The notes under the pieces were generated by a model. That model worked only from the letters and a program-made list of their open reading frames with translations. It searched no databases and was not told where the DNA came from. The position numbers and the translations under genes are program-made. Of a DNA stretch of 64,000 nucleotides, positions 36,243 to 46,998 are shown piece by piece (positions within the stretch are counted from its first letter, which is position 1; the number at the start of each line of letters is the position of its first letter). This DNA comes from Bretschneidera sinensis (lineage: Eukaryota > Streptophyta > Magnoliopsida > Brassicales > Akaniaceae): contig CM043700.1 of the NCBI GenBank assembly GCA_023935145.1, positions 2,560,501 through 2,624,500 on the forward strand. Direction: 5' to 3'.

Positions 36243-36522
36243 CTTATAGTTTAGTGTAAACACAATTGTACCATCGTTTATTAAAAATATATTAATGCAC
36301 CCATAAACTTCAAACCATGGTTAGTCTAGATTGATCAAAAAAATTTTTTGATGATCACTTTTCAATAATTGAATGTTAACGAATTAGAATATTTTTCTTT
36401 CATGTGATTTTTATGAGATATTTTGATTAATTCAAATTAATCATGGTTAGAGTTTAAAATGCATTAATATACTTTTAATATAAAATTGTGCAATTATAAT
36501 TTATACCAAACTGTAAAAAAGT
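36243..36522. mobile_element. Inverted-repeat MITE (~280 bp)
   Basis: The left arm ('tagtttagtgtaaacacaat' ... 'tatattaatgcaccc' ... 'caaaccatggtta') is matched by the right arm read inverted ('cagtttggtataaattataa' ... 'tatattaatgcatttt' ... 'ctaaccatgattaa'). The arms run about 110 bp each around a spacer near 36340-36430. Target duplications were not established. It encodes no protein. Confidence 0.65.
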
Positions 36523-36613
36523 TTTTGTAATTTTTTTATTTTTAGGGTAAATTATTTGAACCTTCCAAAATTAACAAAGTAACACTAATTGCAACCTACT
36601 TTCCAGGTATAAA

Positions 36614-36727
36614 GGCTGCAAGAAACCAAGTAATTTACTTAAGTGCAAATAAACTTAATCTACATCAACAGGCTGCAAGAAACCAAGTAATTTACTTAAG
36701 TGCAAATGTACTTAATCTACTTCAAAC
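36614..36727. repeat. 57-bp tandem duplication at the left edge of the MULE remnant
   Basis: Two adjacent copies start with 'ggctgcaagaaaccaagtaa' (36614 and 36671) and differ at a few positions near their ends. Related but weaker phrases ('cacacccatttttttc') recur at about 36762 and 36870. Confidence 0.8.
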
Positions 36728-37343
36728 AGAAATAATCCACTAACTCAAAACACAATGGGATTTACACCCATTTTTTTCCACCAGAAACTGAGTAAATGAA
36801 CTAGTTGCAAATAAGATAAGATTACATCAAACATAAGCAACCCACTGACTGAAAACTGAACGGGCTTCACACCCATTTTTTTCTTCAAACCAACAGGTTA
36901 ATAATGAAATATCAATAAAATGCTAACAAGGCTAAAGATCAATAAACCAACAGGAATGATTGAAATTCAGCTTCTTATATATAGTTATATAGATGTCATA
37001 AAATGTTATCCAAGTGTTCAAAGTACAACCAATATCATTCACTAATTAGATAAATATTGTTCTAGCAACACAGAACAAGTGGTTGCAAGCACTGAAATGA
37101 ATCACCTATGTTGAGCATCTATTGATCATTCACATTTTGTAAACAATATACTGATATATACCCAAAATATTCCATTAGCCTACTGATCTGTTCCCAAAAT
37201 AACTCACTAGCATATTGATTTGTACCTGAAATAATCCACTAGTATACTGTTCCTTACCAAAATCATTTCACCTGTTCATATACCATATCCACATATCTAT
37301 TCCCCCCGAAAAAAAATCCATCTTTTCAAAAAAACAATTCACC

Positions 37344-37861
37344 TGATGTAGTAGATAATTCTCTCTCCGATAATTTGATAACACGTGGATAATTCTCCCT
37401 CAAACAACCTGATAACGCGTGGCTGCAATGATGATGGGCACGTAGCGGAGCAAATGATAAAGCTGTAATCGCTCATAAACTTCTCATATGCAAAAATGGA
37501 AGCGGGATTTTAGGGATTGCGTTGTCCTGAATACGTAACAAGACTTCTCACATGCCAAAAAGGGAAGTGGGATTTCAGGATCGCGTCATCTTGAGCACAT
37601 GACGAACTTATTTCCTAAACCGCTATAAAAAGGCCCAAGGTACGCAGATTTCAGCATTCATTCACCCACTCATGATAAAACACTACTACCACTATCACTG
37701 CCCTCATTTTCTCTCTCAAAACCTCACACTAACAAAGGCATTGAGAGTCCTCACAAGTGTCACCCCCTCTTTTTCCGGTGACTCTTTAGTTCATCGCTCT
37801 CTTTCTGTGCAAACTTCAGGATTTCAGACCTCTAGCTCAGTGGCAGATTTTCGGCATCAAT
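37344..37861 (+). repeat. 5' LTR of the gypsy element
   Basis: The 518-bp repeat is closely similar to the 3' LTR. A TATA-like 'ctataaaaagg' lies at about 37623 and would place the start of transcription near 37655. The LTR ends in '..atcaata', where the partner LTR has '..atcaaca'. Confidence 0.9.
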
Positions 37862-38499
37862 AGACTGGTGTCGTCCGTGGGAACCCAATCTCTCGTTGAC
37901 CAGTAGAAGCGAGGAAATCTAAGAACTCAGATGTTGCCATACCGCCTAGGAACACCACCAAAAATACCAGCAAGGGAATTGTTAAAACCAGCGCCGCACA
38001 TACACGAAACAATACTCACAGCTAGAAGTCTAACTCGAGGTTTCTTATTGTGTCTGAACACATGACACTTGGCTGTGACCTGCAAGCTCTTCCAGGAAAG
38101 CAACATCCTCGTCAAGCAAAGATAGATTCTCTTGAAAATCTCAGAGGAGCCACCTCATCGCATTTGGCCATTCCAATGATTCAAGCACAGTTTCTAGAGC
38201 TCTCTCGTTTGGCAACGGATGTGGCTGCTAAAGTTCGTGGAGGAGGCCGACAACCCTGACTTTCATCCCCTCACTATGCTCCTAGACGAACTAGCCTTCC
38301 TAACAACGGGCTTCCCATCGACAGTCATTCCACTGCAGAGTCGTCACCACCTCGTGCTAGTAGATCTAGAGGAAGCTCCTCCTCTAGAAGTAACCTTGAC
38401 CTGGATAAACAGATCGAAGAGATGGAAGAGAGAATTAATGAAGCCCTCAAAGACCAAAATCATAACATCTTGGATGAACTCAGCATCCAGGACCTACCA

Positions 38500-38990
38500 T
38501 TCACGTAGGAAGTTCTCAAAGCTCCGCTCCCGCCAAATTTCTGAATGCCACAAATCAGGCCCTATGATGGTTCGACAGACCCCTTGGACCACCTCCATCT
38601 TTATAAGACCACCATGATACTACATTGGCATTCCGATCCTGTTATGTGTTAAGTTTTTCCCCTGGCGCTTGAAAAAGCTACTGGTACGTGGTATTCTCGG
38701 CTAAAGCTGGAAAGTATCAGCATATTCAAAGAGCTTAGCTACACTTTTGTTTCCCACTTTCTCAGTAGCAAAGGACCCAAAAAGACCTCGAAAACTCTAT
38801 TCAACATCATTCAACGCTACACCATGGGAGATCCCTGACCTCGATCCCAACGTACAGATGTTGGCATTTAAAAATAGGTTGAAATATGGAATCTTCAGCT
38901 CCAAGCTCACCAGGCGACGCCTAAAGACATGAACGAAGACTTGGCCTGAGTGGAGAAGTACATACTAACCGAAAATAATCAAGTTTTCTG
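38500..38990 (+). pseudogene. Broken gypsy gag
   Basis: Three-frame translation gives pieces of a Ty3/gypsy capsid. In order these are a DGSTDPLDHLHLYKT-like segment (read across a frameshift), LALEKATGTWYSRLK, FKELSYTFVSHFLS and EIPDLDPNVQMLAFKNRLKY. They are separated by stops and frameshifts, so no functional protein can be made. Confidence 0.75.
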
Positions 38991-39589
38991 AAGATAAAAG
39001 GAATGGGAAAAAGAGAAGAAGAGGAAAGACACCAGTGATCCTCGAGGGGGGATAACCAAAAAACCCATCACAAGGGAAGATATAAAGCCATCACCTGTTT
39101 TGAAAGTTTCACTCCTTTCAATGTATTCAGGAACAATGTCCTGTTGAAGGTTCAGGACAGGGCGATTCTTCAATAGCCCTCGAAACCACAGTGCCTAAAC
39201 AGAGATCAGAATAAGTGTTGCTGACTCCATAGGAACCATGAGCATGATACTAAGGAGTGCCACGCACTGAAGTAGTAGATTAAGTCCTTCATCAACCAGG
39301 GGTGCTTAAAGGAATTTATAGGATCATGGTTATGGAGAACGCCTGACCGATCCAAAAGGAGTCTAAGACGTCATTCTGGCTAAGATTGAAAACGTCGAGC
39401 ACCCAGAATGAGTCCTAAGCTGACCCGAGAGGAGCTTGACCAAGGAAACCAATAAGTTATAGTCACTAGAGTCATCAAAACAATATGTGGCGAGCCAACC
39501 GTTGGAGGCAACTCTGGATAGAACAGGAAAACATACACTAGGTCCGTAGCTTCTGTTAGCGGACCTCACAAGCGAGAGAAGGCAGGCCA

Positions 39590-40920
39590 GATAATCTTTT
39601 TCATGGATGATGATTTTAAAGGAGTACAGACCCTTCACGATGATGCCGTGCTAGTTTTCCTCCTTATAGCCAACCACGACGTCAGACGCATCTTAGTGGA
39701 TAATGGAAGCTCGACGGATATCTTGTTCTACGATGCCTTCTAGAAAATGCAATTTAAATATAGTCAAATGAAGCCAATCTCAACCTTACTTTACAGTTTC
39801 TCAAGGGCTTTGGTGTTTATTGAAGGCAGTATAGTTCTCCCGATTAGTGCTAGAATAGCTCAATAGACAACCACAGTACAGATTATTTTTCTGTAGTTAA
39901 GCAACCGTCCTCTTACAATGTGATCCTCAGTAGGCCCATTCTCAACGAGTTGAAAGTGGTCATATCCACTTACTACTTGAAAATGAAGTTCTTTACCGAC
40001 CATGGTGTTGATAAAGATAAGGGAGACCAACAGGTCTCTAGGTCCTGTTATTTGAATTCTGTGAGAGAAAGGAAAAGAACTGAAACTTTTCCCCTTGAGG
40101 TAGAAGACTTTAGAGATGAAGTCAAAGCTCCACGCTATCGGTCCGTGGAAGAATTGATGGTCGTTCTATTTGGCTAAGACATCTCTAGATCGGTTTCGGT
40201 CTCCTCAAAAAGCTCAAAGAGTCATTTCTCTCTCTCTTTCGGAAGAATTAAGACTTATTTGCATGGTCGACCTCGGATATGCCAGGGATCAATCCTGATG
40301 TGATCGTGCACCGGCTAAATGTGGACCTAATCCACAAACCAATTATTCAAAAGAAAAGATCGTTCGCTTCGGAAAGGCAAGCAGCCATTAAGACTGAAGT
40401 TGATAAACTCCTCACGGCTAGCTTCATTCAGGAGATGGACTATCCCGACTGGGTGTCTAATGTGGTGATAATCTGAAAACCTAATGGCAAGTGGTGAATC
40501 TGCATTGACTTCACAGATCTGAACAAAGCCTATCTGACAGACAGTTTCCTCTACCACGGATAAATCTGCTGGTTGATGCCACTTCAGGGCATGAACTTCT
40601 AACTTTGATGGACTCCTATTTTGGCTATAACCAGATCCTTATCTACGAGCTTAACCAAGAGGAAACAGCCTTCGTCACTGACCGAGGGTTGTACTATTAC
40701 AAAGTTATGTCATTTGGGCTTTAAAACACTAGGGCAATGTATTAAAGACTAGTGAACAAGATCTTTCGTGAACAGATCGGAAGAAATATGGAAGTCTATA
40801 TGCATGACATGTTAAAAGCATAAAAATGAAGGACCACAACTCTAACCTAGATGAGGCATTCAAGATATTTCGACATCACCGGATGAAGTTAAACCCTGCG
40901 AAATGCGCATTCGGAGTCAC
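39590..40920 (+). pseudogene. Broken gypsy protease and N-terminal reverse transcriptase
   Basis: Near 39660-39745 the translation shows RRILVDNGSSTDILFYDAF, the aspartic-protease region typical of plant gypsy elements. From 40279 come MPGINPDVIVHRLNVD, then ERQAAIKTEVDKLL, then DYPDWVSNVVII, which is the start of the reverse transcriptase. Fragments of later RT motifs (the FVTDRGLYYYKVM-like and LNPAKCAFGV-like segments) continue to about 40920. Many stops and frameshifts are present. RNase H and integrase are missing. Confidence 0.8.
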
Positions 40921-40935
40921 TGGAGGGAAGTACCG

Positions 40936-41144
40936 ATCATTTTGACTGAGCCTCATATACTTTGTCTCACGTCTCCAAAGCTGAGCATTTTGACTGCTAC
41001 TCATATGCTCGGTCTAATGTCTCCAAAACTGAGCATTTTGACTATTACTCATATATTTAGTCCCATATCTCTAAGGTCAAGCATTTTAATTGAACCTAAT
41101 ATACTCGGTCCCATGTCTCACAGACCGAAGCACGCAACCAATGG
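40936..41144. repeat. 48-bp tandem repeat before the 3' LTR
   Basis: About four units at a 48-bp period start near 40953, 41001, 41049 and 41097. Each has 'tcatat.ct.gtct.a..tctc' and 'gagcattttgact'. The repeat sits where RNase H and integrase would be expected, between the truncated RT and the polypurine tract. Confidence 0.85.
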
Positions 41145-41204
41145 CACAAAGCACCATTATACTTTCTCAAGCACATAAATATACTTGAAGAAGTGGAGGG
41201 CCTA

Positions 41205-41725
41205 TGATGTAGTAGATAATTCTCTCTCCGATAGTCTGATGACACGTGGATAACTCTCGCTCCAATGACCTGATAACGCGTGGCTGCAATGATGATGGAC
41301 ACGTAGCAAAAATGATGAAGCCGTAATCGCTCACAAACTTCTCACGTGCAAAAATAGAAGCCGAATTTCAAGGATTACATCATCCTTGAACACATAAAAA
41401 GACTTATCGTATGCTAAAAAGAGAAGTGAGATTTTAGGGAACGTGTCATCCTGAGTACGTGACAAACTTATTTCCTAAACAGCTATAAAAAGGCTCAAAG
41501 TTCGTAGATTTCAGCATTCATTCACCCACTTACGATAAAACAGTACTACCACTATCACAGCTCTCATTTTCTTTCTCAAAACCTTGCACTAACAATGGCA
41601 TCAGAGAGTCCTCAGAGGTGTCACCCCCCCTTTTCCTCCAATGACTCTTTAGTTTATCGCTCTCTTTCTGTATAAACCTCAGGATTTCAGACCTCCAGCA
41701 CAGTGGTAGATTTTTGGGATCAACA
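41205..41725 (+). repeat. 3' LTR of the gypsy element
   Basis: The 521-bp partner of 37344-37861 is preceded by a polypurine tract and followed by the TCACC target duplication. It differs from the left LTR by scattered substitutions and a few indels, so the insertion is not very recent. Confidence 0.9.
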
Positions 41726-42236
41726 TCACCAAACCTTAGTTCACCATGCAACCTACACACTGCCACCATCAGGGGCAATTGAACCTCTATGTATTGTCCC
41801 AAATCCACCAGCAAATGAGTTGTTGCATACCTCATTTGAAGTGTTTATTGTTTGATTATCTCTTGCTCTCACCCTTGCACTCCTTATGGTTCCAACATCT
41901 GTTGCCCCCCTTATTGATTCTTGTGTTACAGCATCAACACCATCAGGAGTATTGAACTATGCATTCTTCTCTAAAACAAACCAAACATAAAAACCCATTA
42001 CAATTACTATTGTACTTATTTATTCTTTGTAATTAGCATAACTCTATATTTATCACATGTAAACAACCTTTTTAATCTTATTTTTAGTTCCTGATGAACT
42101 AGCACTGTTAGTGACACCACCATTCACATTGTTGTTGGCATGTGATTGTTGTAAACAAATAAAAAAAAATCAAGCACTATACATATAATAAAAAAATTAA
42201 ATAAAGCTTAATTCAGCATAATTAAGAAGTACTATT

Positions 42237-42405
42237 TTACTTGAGTTGTCTTTTTCTTCCTAGAAACAGTATCCCTTTTACAAGTCCTTTTGTTATGACC
42301 CAAAGCAAGGCAATTTTTACACTTCACTATGCTTGATCTTTTGGTTGGACCAAAGCCAGTAGGAGCTTCACCCTCTTCTTTCCTCATGTTCTTTTTAGGC
42401 CTACC
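42237..42405 (-). pseudogene. MULE transposase C-terminal zinc-knuckle remnant
   Basis: Minus-strand translation gives GRPKKNMRKEEGE, followed about 20 residues later by CKNCLALGHNKRTCK, a CCHC zinc knuckle. GRPKK plus 'C-x2-C-x4-H-x4-C ... GHNKRTC' is the usual C terminus of plant Mutator-like (MuDR/FAR1-related) transposases. The DDE and SWIM regions are not recognised nearby. The gypsy element at 37344-41725 lies on its far side and may have split an older MULE whose left part starts near 36545. Confidence 0.65.
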
Positions 42406-42453
42406 AGACAGTCTCCTAAGGGCTGGGGGTTAAGGTAGATTGTAGAGCCCAGT

Positions 42454-43003
42454 ATTTTAAAAATGATATTAAAATTCACGGAGTTCCACTTTGATATGTT
42501 TTTGTTATGCTTGTTCAGATTTGGAGTAGAATTTTTTTTTGTCATTATACTTGAATTTGTAGAACTTGGGAGTAGTAAATAAACTAAGGACCGAGTATTT
42601 AAAATAGTTTTCATTTGAGATTGTTGAAAACTTTTGAGGAATAGTAAGAAGAATTAAGTGAAAATGGAATTTTTAAAGAGTTATGTAGTGGAAATAAAAA
42701 GAAGTGCAAACTATAAGGGTTATTATACAATTAGTGGGAAGTTTGGTTATAAATAGAATAGAGTGAGAGAGTGAGAGTGATAGATCATCCTTATGCTAGA
42801 AATTTCTAGAAGGTTCTAGAGAGAGAAGAGATATAGAGAGAAATAGAAAAAAAGAGAAAAAGAAAATGAAGATTCTTGCAAATCTTAAGGTAAAAGCTTA
42901 TCTCTCTTCCTTTTTAATCAAGTATGTTTATTACTCTAAGCTTTGAAGATTTTTGAAGCTTGATTTGAACCTATAGTTTTGTTTGTTAGTATGAGCTTGA
43001 TGA
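42454..43003 (+). repeat. 550-bp tandem duplication, copy 1 (TATA and HSE-like)
   Basis: This copy is nearly identical to 43004-43540; the offset is 550 bp. It includes a TATA box (TATAAATA, 42748-42755) and, about 40 bp downstream, a heat-shock-element-like palindrome (ctaGAAatTTCtaGAAggTTC, about 42796-42817). The segment resembles the promoter portion of an LTR ('tgtagagcccagtattttaa' precedes it), but paired LTR ends were not found. Confidence 0.8.
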
Positions 43004-43540
43004 ATTTTAAAAATGATATTAAAATTCACGGAGTTCCACTTTGATATGTTTTTGTTATGCTTGTTCAGATTTGGAGTAGATTTTTTTTTTTGTCATTGTA
43101 CTTGAATTTGTAGAACTTGGGAGTAGTAAATAAATTAAGGACCGAGTATTTAAAATAGTTTTCATTTGAGATTGTTGAAAACTTTTGAGGAATAGTAAGA
43201 AGAATTAAGTGAAAATGGAATTTTTAAAGAGTTATGTAGTGGAAATAAAAAGAAGTGCAAACTAGAAGGGTTATTGTACAATTAGTGGGAAGTTTGGCTA
43301 TAAATAGAATAGAGTGAGAGAGTGAGAGTGATAGATCATCCTTATGCTAGAAATTTCTAGAAGGTTCTAAAGAGAGAAATAGAAAAAAAGAGAAAAAGGA
43401 AATGAAGATTCTTGCAAATCTTAAGGTAAAAGCTTATCTCTCTTCCTTTTTAATCAAGTATGTTTATTACTCTAAGCTTTGAAGATTTTTGAAGCTTGAT
43501 TTGAACCTCTAGTTTTGTTTGTTAGTATGAGTTTGATGAA
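43004..43540 (+). repeat. 550-bp tandem duplication, copy 2 (TATA and HSE-like)
   Basis: The second copy contains TATAAATA at 43299-43306 and the GAA/TTC palindrome at about 43347-43369. It is shorter by about 13 bp, mainly because 'agagaagagatat' is missing near 43372. Both copies include a short frame (MKILANLK) followed immediately by a splice-donor-like 'gtaaaa'. Confidence 0.8.
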
Positions 43541-46500
43541 ATCCTTGGGTATATATAAATTATATGTTTCTTAAATAAATATACTAAGTAATTATATACG
43601 TTAAGTATGATAGGAGAAAAACATCAAATGTTAAGAAGTAATCCAAGGTTGGAGTTTGGTACGGCAAATGTGAGGTTCATTTTACTTTTAGTAAGCGTTA
43701 TAGCATATTTAAAAGTATGCAATATAATTAAATTTTGAAATCATAAATATTAATATATTGAAATTGATGCGTAAATAGAGGTTGATGTTTAGTGATAACC
43801 TATAATAAAAGACATATGAGAATATAATGAGCTTAGCTATTAGAACCATATTCCAAAACTATTTGAAAATAAGTACTTAGTACATAACTATATATATAGA
43901 CGTATATGTTTGCTTGTATAAGCTTCTTGGTATAACCTCTCTAGTATAAATAATATACTATTTGAGTTGATAACTAAAAAATTGAAAAACTGTTGAAGTA
44001 TAAACGATATAAAAAAGAGAAATGTTTATACATACATATATGAAGTGATATGATTTATATAAATCATAAATTTAATGATATGAAAAATTGATGAATGTTT
44101 GATCGAAGATTTGTTTAGATTATAATTTATTATTATTGTATTTGATTTTGAATGTAAAAACTACGTCTAATAAAAAGTAAGAAAAAGATTCAATTTGATT
44201 ATTTTTTAATGTTAATATCATATATTTTAATTTTTTAATTTTTTAATATAATAACGTATTATCGTCTAATTTGAGATATCTTAAAACAAAACGACACATA
44301 AAATGAGACGAAAAGAAAACCAACTTTTCAAATGCTTCTCTCACGTGACCTTTTTGATTTTGACACTAAATATTTAAATATTTTTAAATTGATGATTGAT
44401 AAAAATTGTGGAGAGTTCATTCGAGCTTGAGTATATTAAAAAAAAATAAAGTTTGTCAGAATCTACTTTCATTCTTAATTGTTCAACATAATCATTGAAA
44501 TTTTTGAATAAGACAAAACTAACACGCCATCTGTATATTCATCCAAAACCATAACACAACGTGCATGTCAACTTTTAGTGACTTTCCCAATACTCCTCAG
44601 GGGGGGATAGGTTAACCGAGTAGGAAAAAAGTTCAACAAGAAGTTGTGGCGTTCTATGGACATAAATCTTTGGGTACCAGCAGTTATTATTCAACCACAA
44701 TCTACCACGTTAACAAAAAGTAAAATAAATGATTTCTGACAGGTTTTGCACGATTGGACACTATCTACAAAACTATTTTACCCTATAATTTTTTTTGACA
44801 TGTACTAAACATTATTAAGAAACTTATTTCTATACAAAATTTAATATTTTTTAAAAAATTATTGTCATACGTTAAAGATATATATTATAATTTTTTTTAC
44901 TTTTAAACAAAAATAAAATTTATGTTTTTTATATTATTTAATAATAAATAAATTTTTATATTATATCTCTCTCGTAAATTTATGTCAAACAAAAACTTAT
45001 GGTTTCTTAGATTCATTGATAATTGAAAATTGACTTGTTATTGATGTTTGGTTTCAAATTAATCACAAGCAGGCCACACGTGACACATTGTATAAGTTGG
45101 AAGTAAACTGAGGACCATGCAAGCCGGCAGGTGTTCCTTCTCTGTCATTCATTCACAACCATGTGAATATATTCCATAAAATATGGTCAAACTTCTCAAT
45201 TTGTAGTAGAAAAATTCAAAAAGATAAGGTTGAAGAGGACCAAAGTGATAACACGTCAATCAAGGAGTCATTTTGCTTGTTTTATGTGGGAAGGAGAGAA
45301 AGTCGAGAGCATTGAAAATGCATTTAGTAAAGGAAAGTTGACAACTACATCAACCTACTACCTCTCCTTCTCTACCTATTTCTTATCTGCCATAAACCCA
45401 ACCAAGTAAATTAAACTTGGTGCGTATTCTTGCAGCAAAAAATTAGAAGGGTACATTAGAAATAGTGATATGGACATATGGGTAATATCGTAATATCCAT
45501 GTTGACGAAAGATGCTCTCAGGCGTATCTTTATAGAGGGAACAGAGTAAAGTAGATTACACGTCCTTTTCATACATGTGGTGGCCCATCCCTGGATGAAT
45601 CGGTTACCATGGGAGCCACTTAATTGCAACGGCAAAACCCTTTCTTTGATCTCACCGATTCTTATTAATTACTGAAAATTATTGTAGTAATTGGATAAAA
45701 AATAAAATATTTAGTTATTATTATAAATCACGTTATTACAAGTAAAATTTTCTTGTTTTATAATAACTTTTATAAAACAAAATTTGTGACAACATGAATT
45801 TTCTTTAACAAATAGATGATATATTTTAGATAGAACAAAACCTTTTTAACTAAAAAAATAATAAATGGTAATGATGTTAAAAGGCGATAATTTATCGTAA
45901 TGATAACGAATGTTATTAATTCATAGAAAAAAAAGTAAAAGTTATCGACGGATCCACGTTTAGGAAAAAGGGGTGTGACTTAAAAATTGAACATGAAGTA
46001 AAATCTATAATATATTATTTTATATTTTTTAAAACTTAAAATTTTACAAATATTATTTTTTAATTTAAATTTATGTTTATTATAAGTTTTATTTCATAAT
46101 ATTCAAGTAGAAGAGTTGCACTCAAAAAATGATGCTCAGTTAATGGGGTTCAACACTTGTAACTGCGTTTTGTTTTAGTTAATATTTTTCTTTAATATTT
46201 TTCTTTCCTCTTTTGCTTTTTCTTTCTTATGTTGACGGGATTCTTATATGAAAAATCCGAAGATGCCATCAAGCAGAAAAAAAAATCCAAATTTTCACTT
46301 TAATTTTGCTTTTTAAAACATCAATGTTTTAAAAGTTATTCAAGACTCATAATAGAAAGTAAAATGAAATGTAACTCATTTCCCAGAAAAAAATACTGCT
46401 ATTTTGTTTGGATCCCGTTGACAATAAAATCTGAAGCATCCAGCTAAAGATACGTGATCTAATTGGGGGTTGACACGTATTTTATTAAAATGATGAGAGT

Positions 46501-46570
46501 AATCATGTTTTATAATTTCGAAAGATTTGAATAGAAAGATGAAACATAAAACCGTTAACGGTTGTCTCCC
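43541..46570. other. AT-rich intergenic stretch without a gene
   Basis: I see no open frame over 60 codons, no RNA gene and no paired terminal repeats. It is AT-rich with long A or T runs. The stretch at 45060-45650 is less AT-rich and could be part of a former promoter or leader, but nothing specific supports that. Confidence 0.45.
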
Positions 46571-46579
46571 ATATAATCA

Positions 46580-46998
46580 TGGCCCATGGGCCTCATGTAC
46601 GATGGGCTCAGACCATAGCAGCACATTACACACGTGTCATTAAACTCAAATACGTGAAATCATATGCCTCTCATGATGGATATGTGGTTTAGGTTATTGT
46701 GCCCGCTATAAATACCCTTCATTGCCCGTGTGAGGATAACCAATGCTCTCTCAACACAGTACGTCGTTGAGATATGAGGTCTCTAACTGATTATATGCCT
46801 TGTCAAGGTGGTCGTCGTTGTACCAAAGTGCTTTGACTTTGCTCTTTGGAGTGATTCTCGGTTCACGTCAATGTTCACTATTTCACTAAGAACAGACCCA
46901 ACCCTCAACATGTGTAGATTCAGCATACATGCAGTGTAATTGAAGGTTCCAAACCTTGTGTACTCTCTGCAACTGTTCTGCGACCATCCTCAAAAGGT
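46580..46998 (+). promoter_or_regulatory. Promoter-like segment and possible short noncoding first exon
   Basis: Two to three TGGGCY (site II) motifs cluster at 46580-46612 ('ggcccatgggcc', 'gatgggctc'). A TATA box ('gctataaatac') lies at about 46707. Downstream, the region 46740-46997 is balanced in composition and ends at a good splice donor ('ctcaaaag|gtaagc', donor at 46998). Only short frames exist (20 and 22 codons from 46776 and 46871). It may be a noncoding RNA or the leader of a gene whose body has decayed. Confidence 0.3.

Larger units (their letters stand above)
37344..41725 (+). mobile_element. Ty3/gypsy LTR retrotransposon, non-autonomous, with target duplication
   Basis: Matching LTRs lie at 37344-37861 and 41205-41725. 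They begin 'tgatgtagtagata' and end 'atcaata' or 'atcaaca'. The interior begins with 'ctggtgtcgtccgtgggaa', the usual gypsy-type primer-binding region, and ends with a purine tract ('gaagaagtggaggg') before the right LTR. The perfect 5-bp duplication TCACC (37339-37343 and 41726-41730) shows one intact insertion event. The interior is only 3.3 kb. It has broken gag, protease and reverse transcriptase but no RNase H or integrase, so it is not autonomous. Confidence 0.92.

Noticed and set aside
42800..42830. The GAA/TTC palindrome as proof of a heat-regulated gene
   Set aside because: It lies downstream of the TATA box and no downstream gene was found. Kept only as an observation.
46776..46940. 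20- and 22-codon frames in the promoter-like segment as real peptides
   Set aside because: They match no conserved upstream-ORF peptide known to me, and frames of that length are expected by chance.
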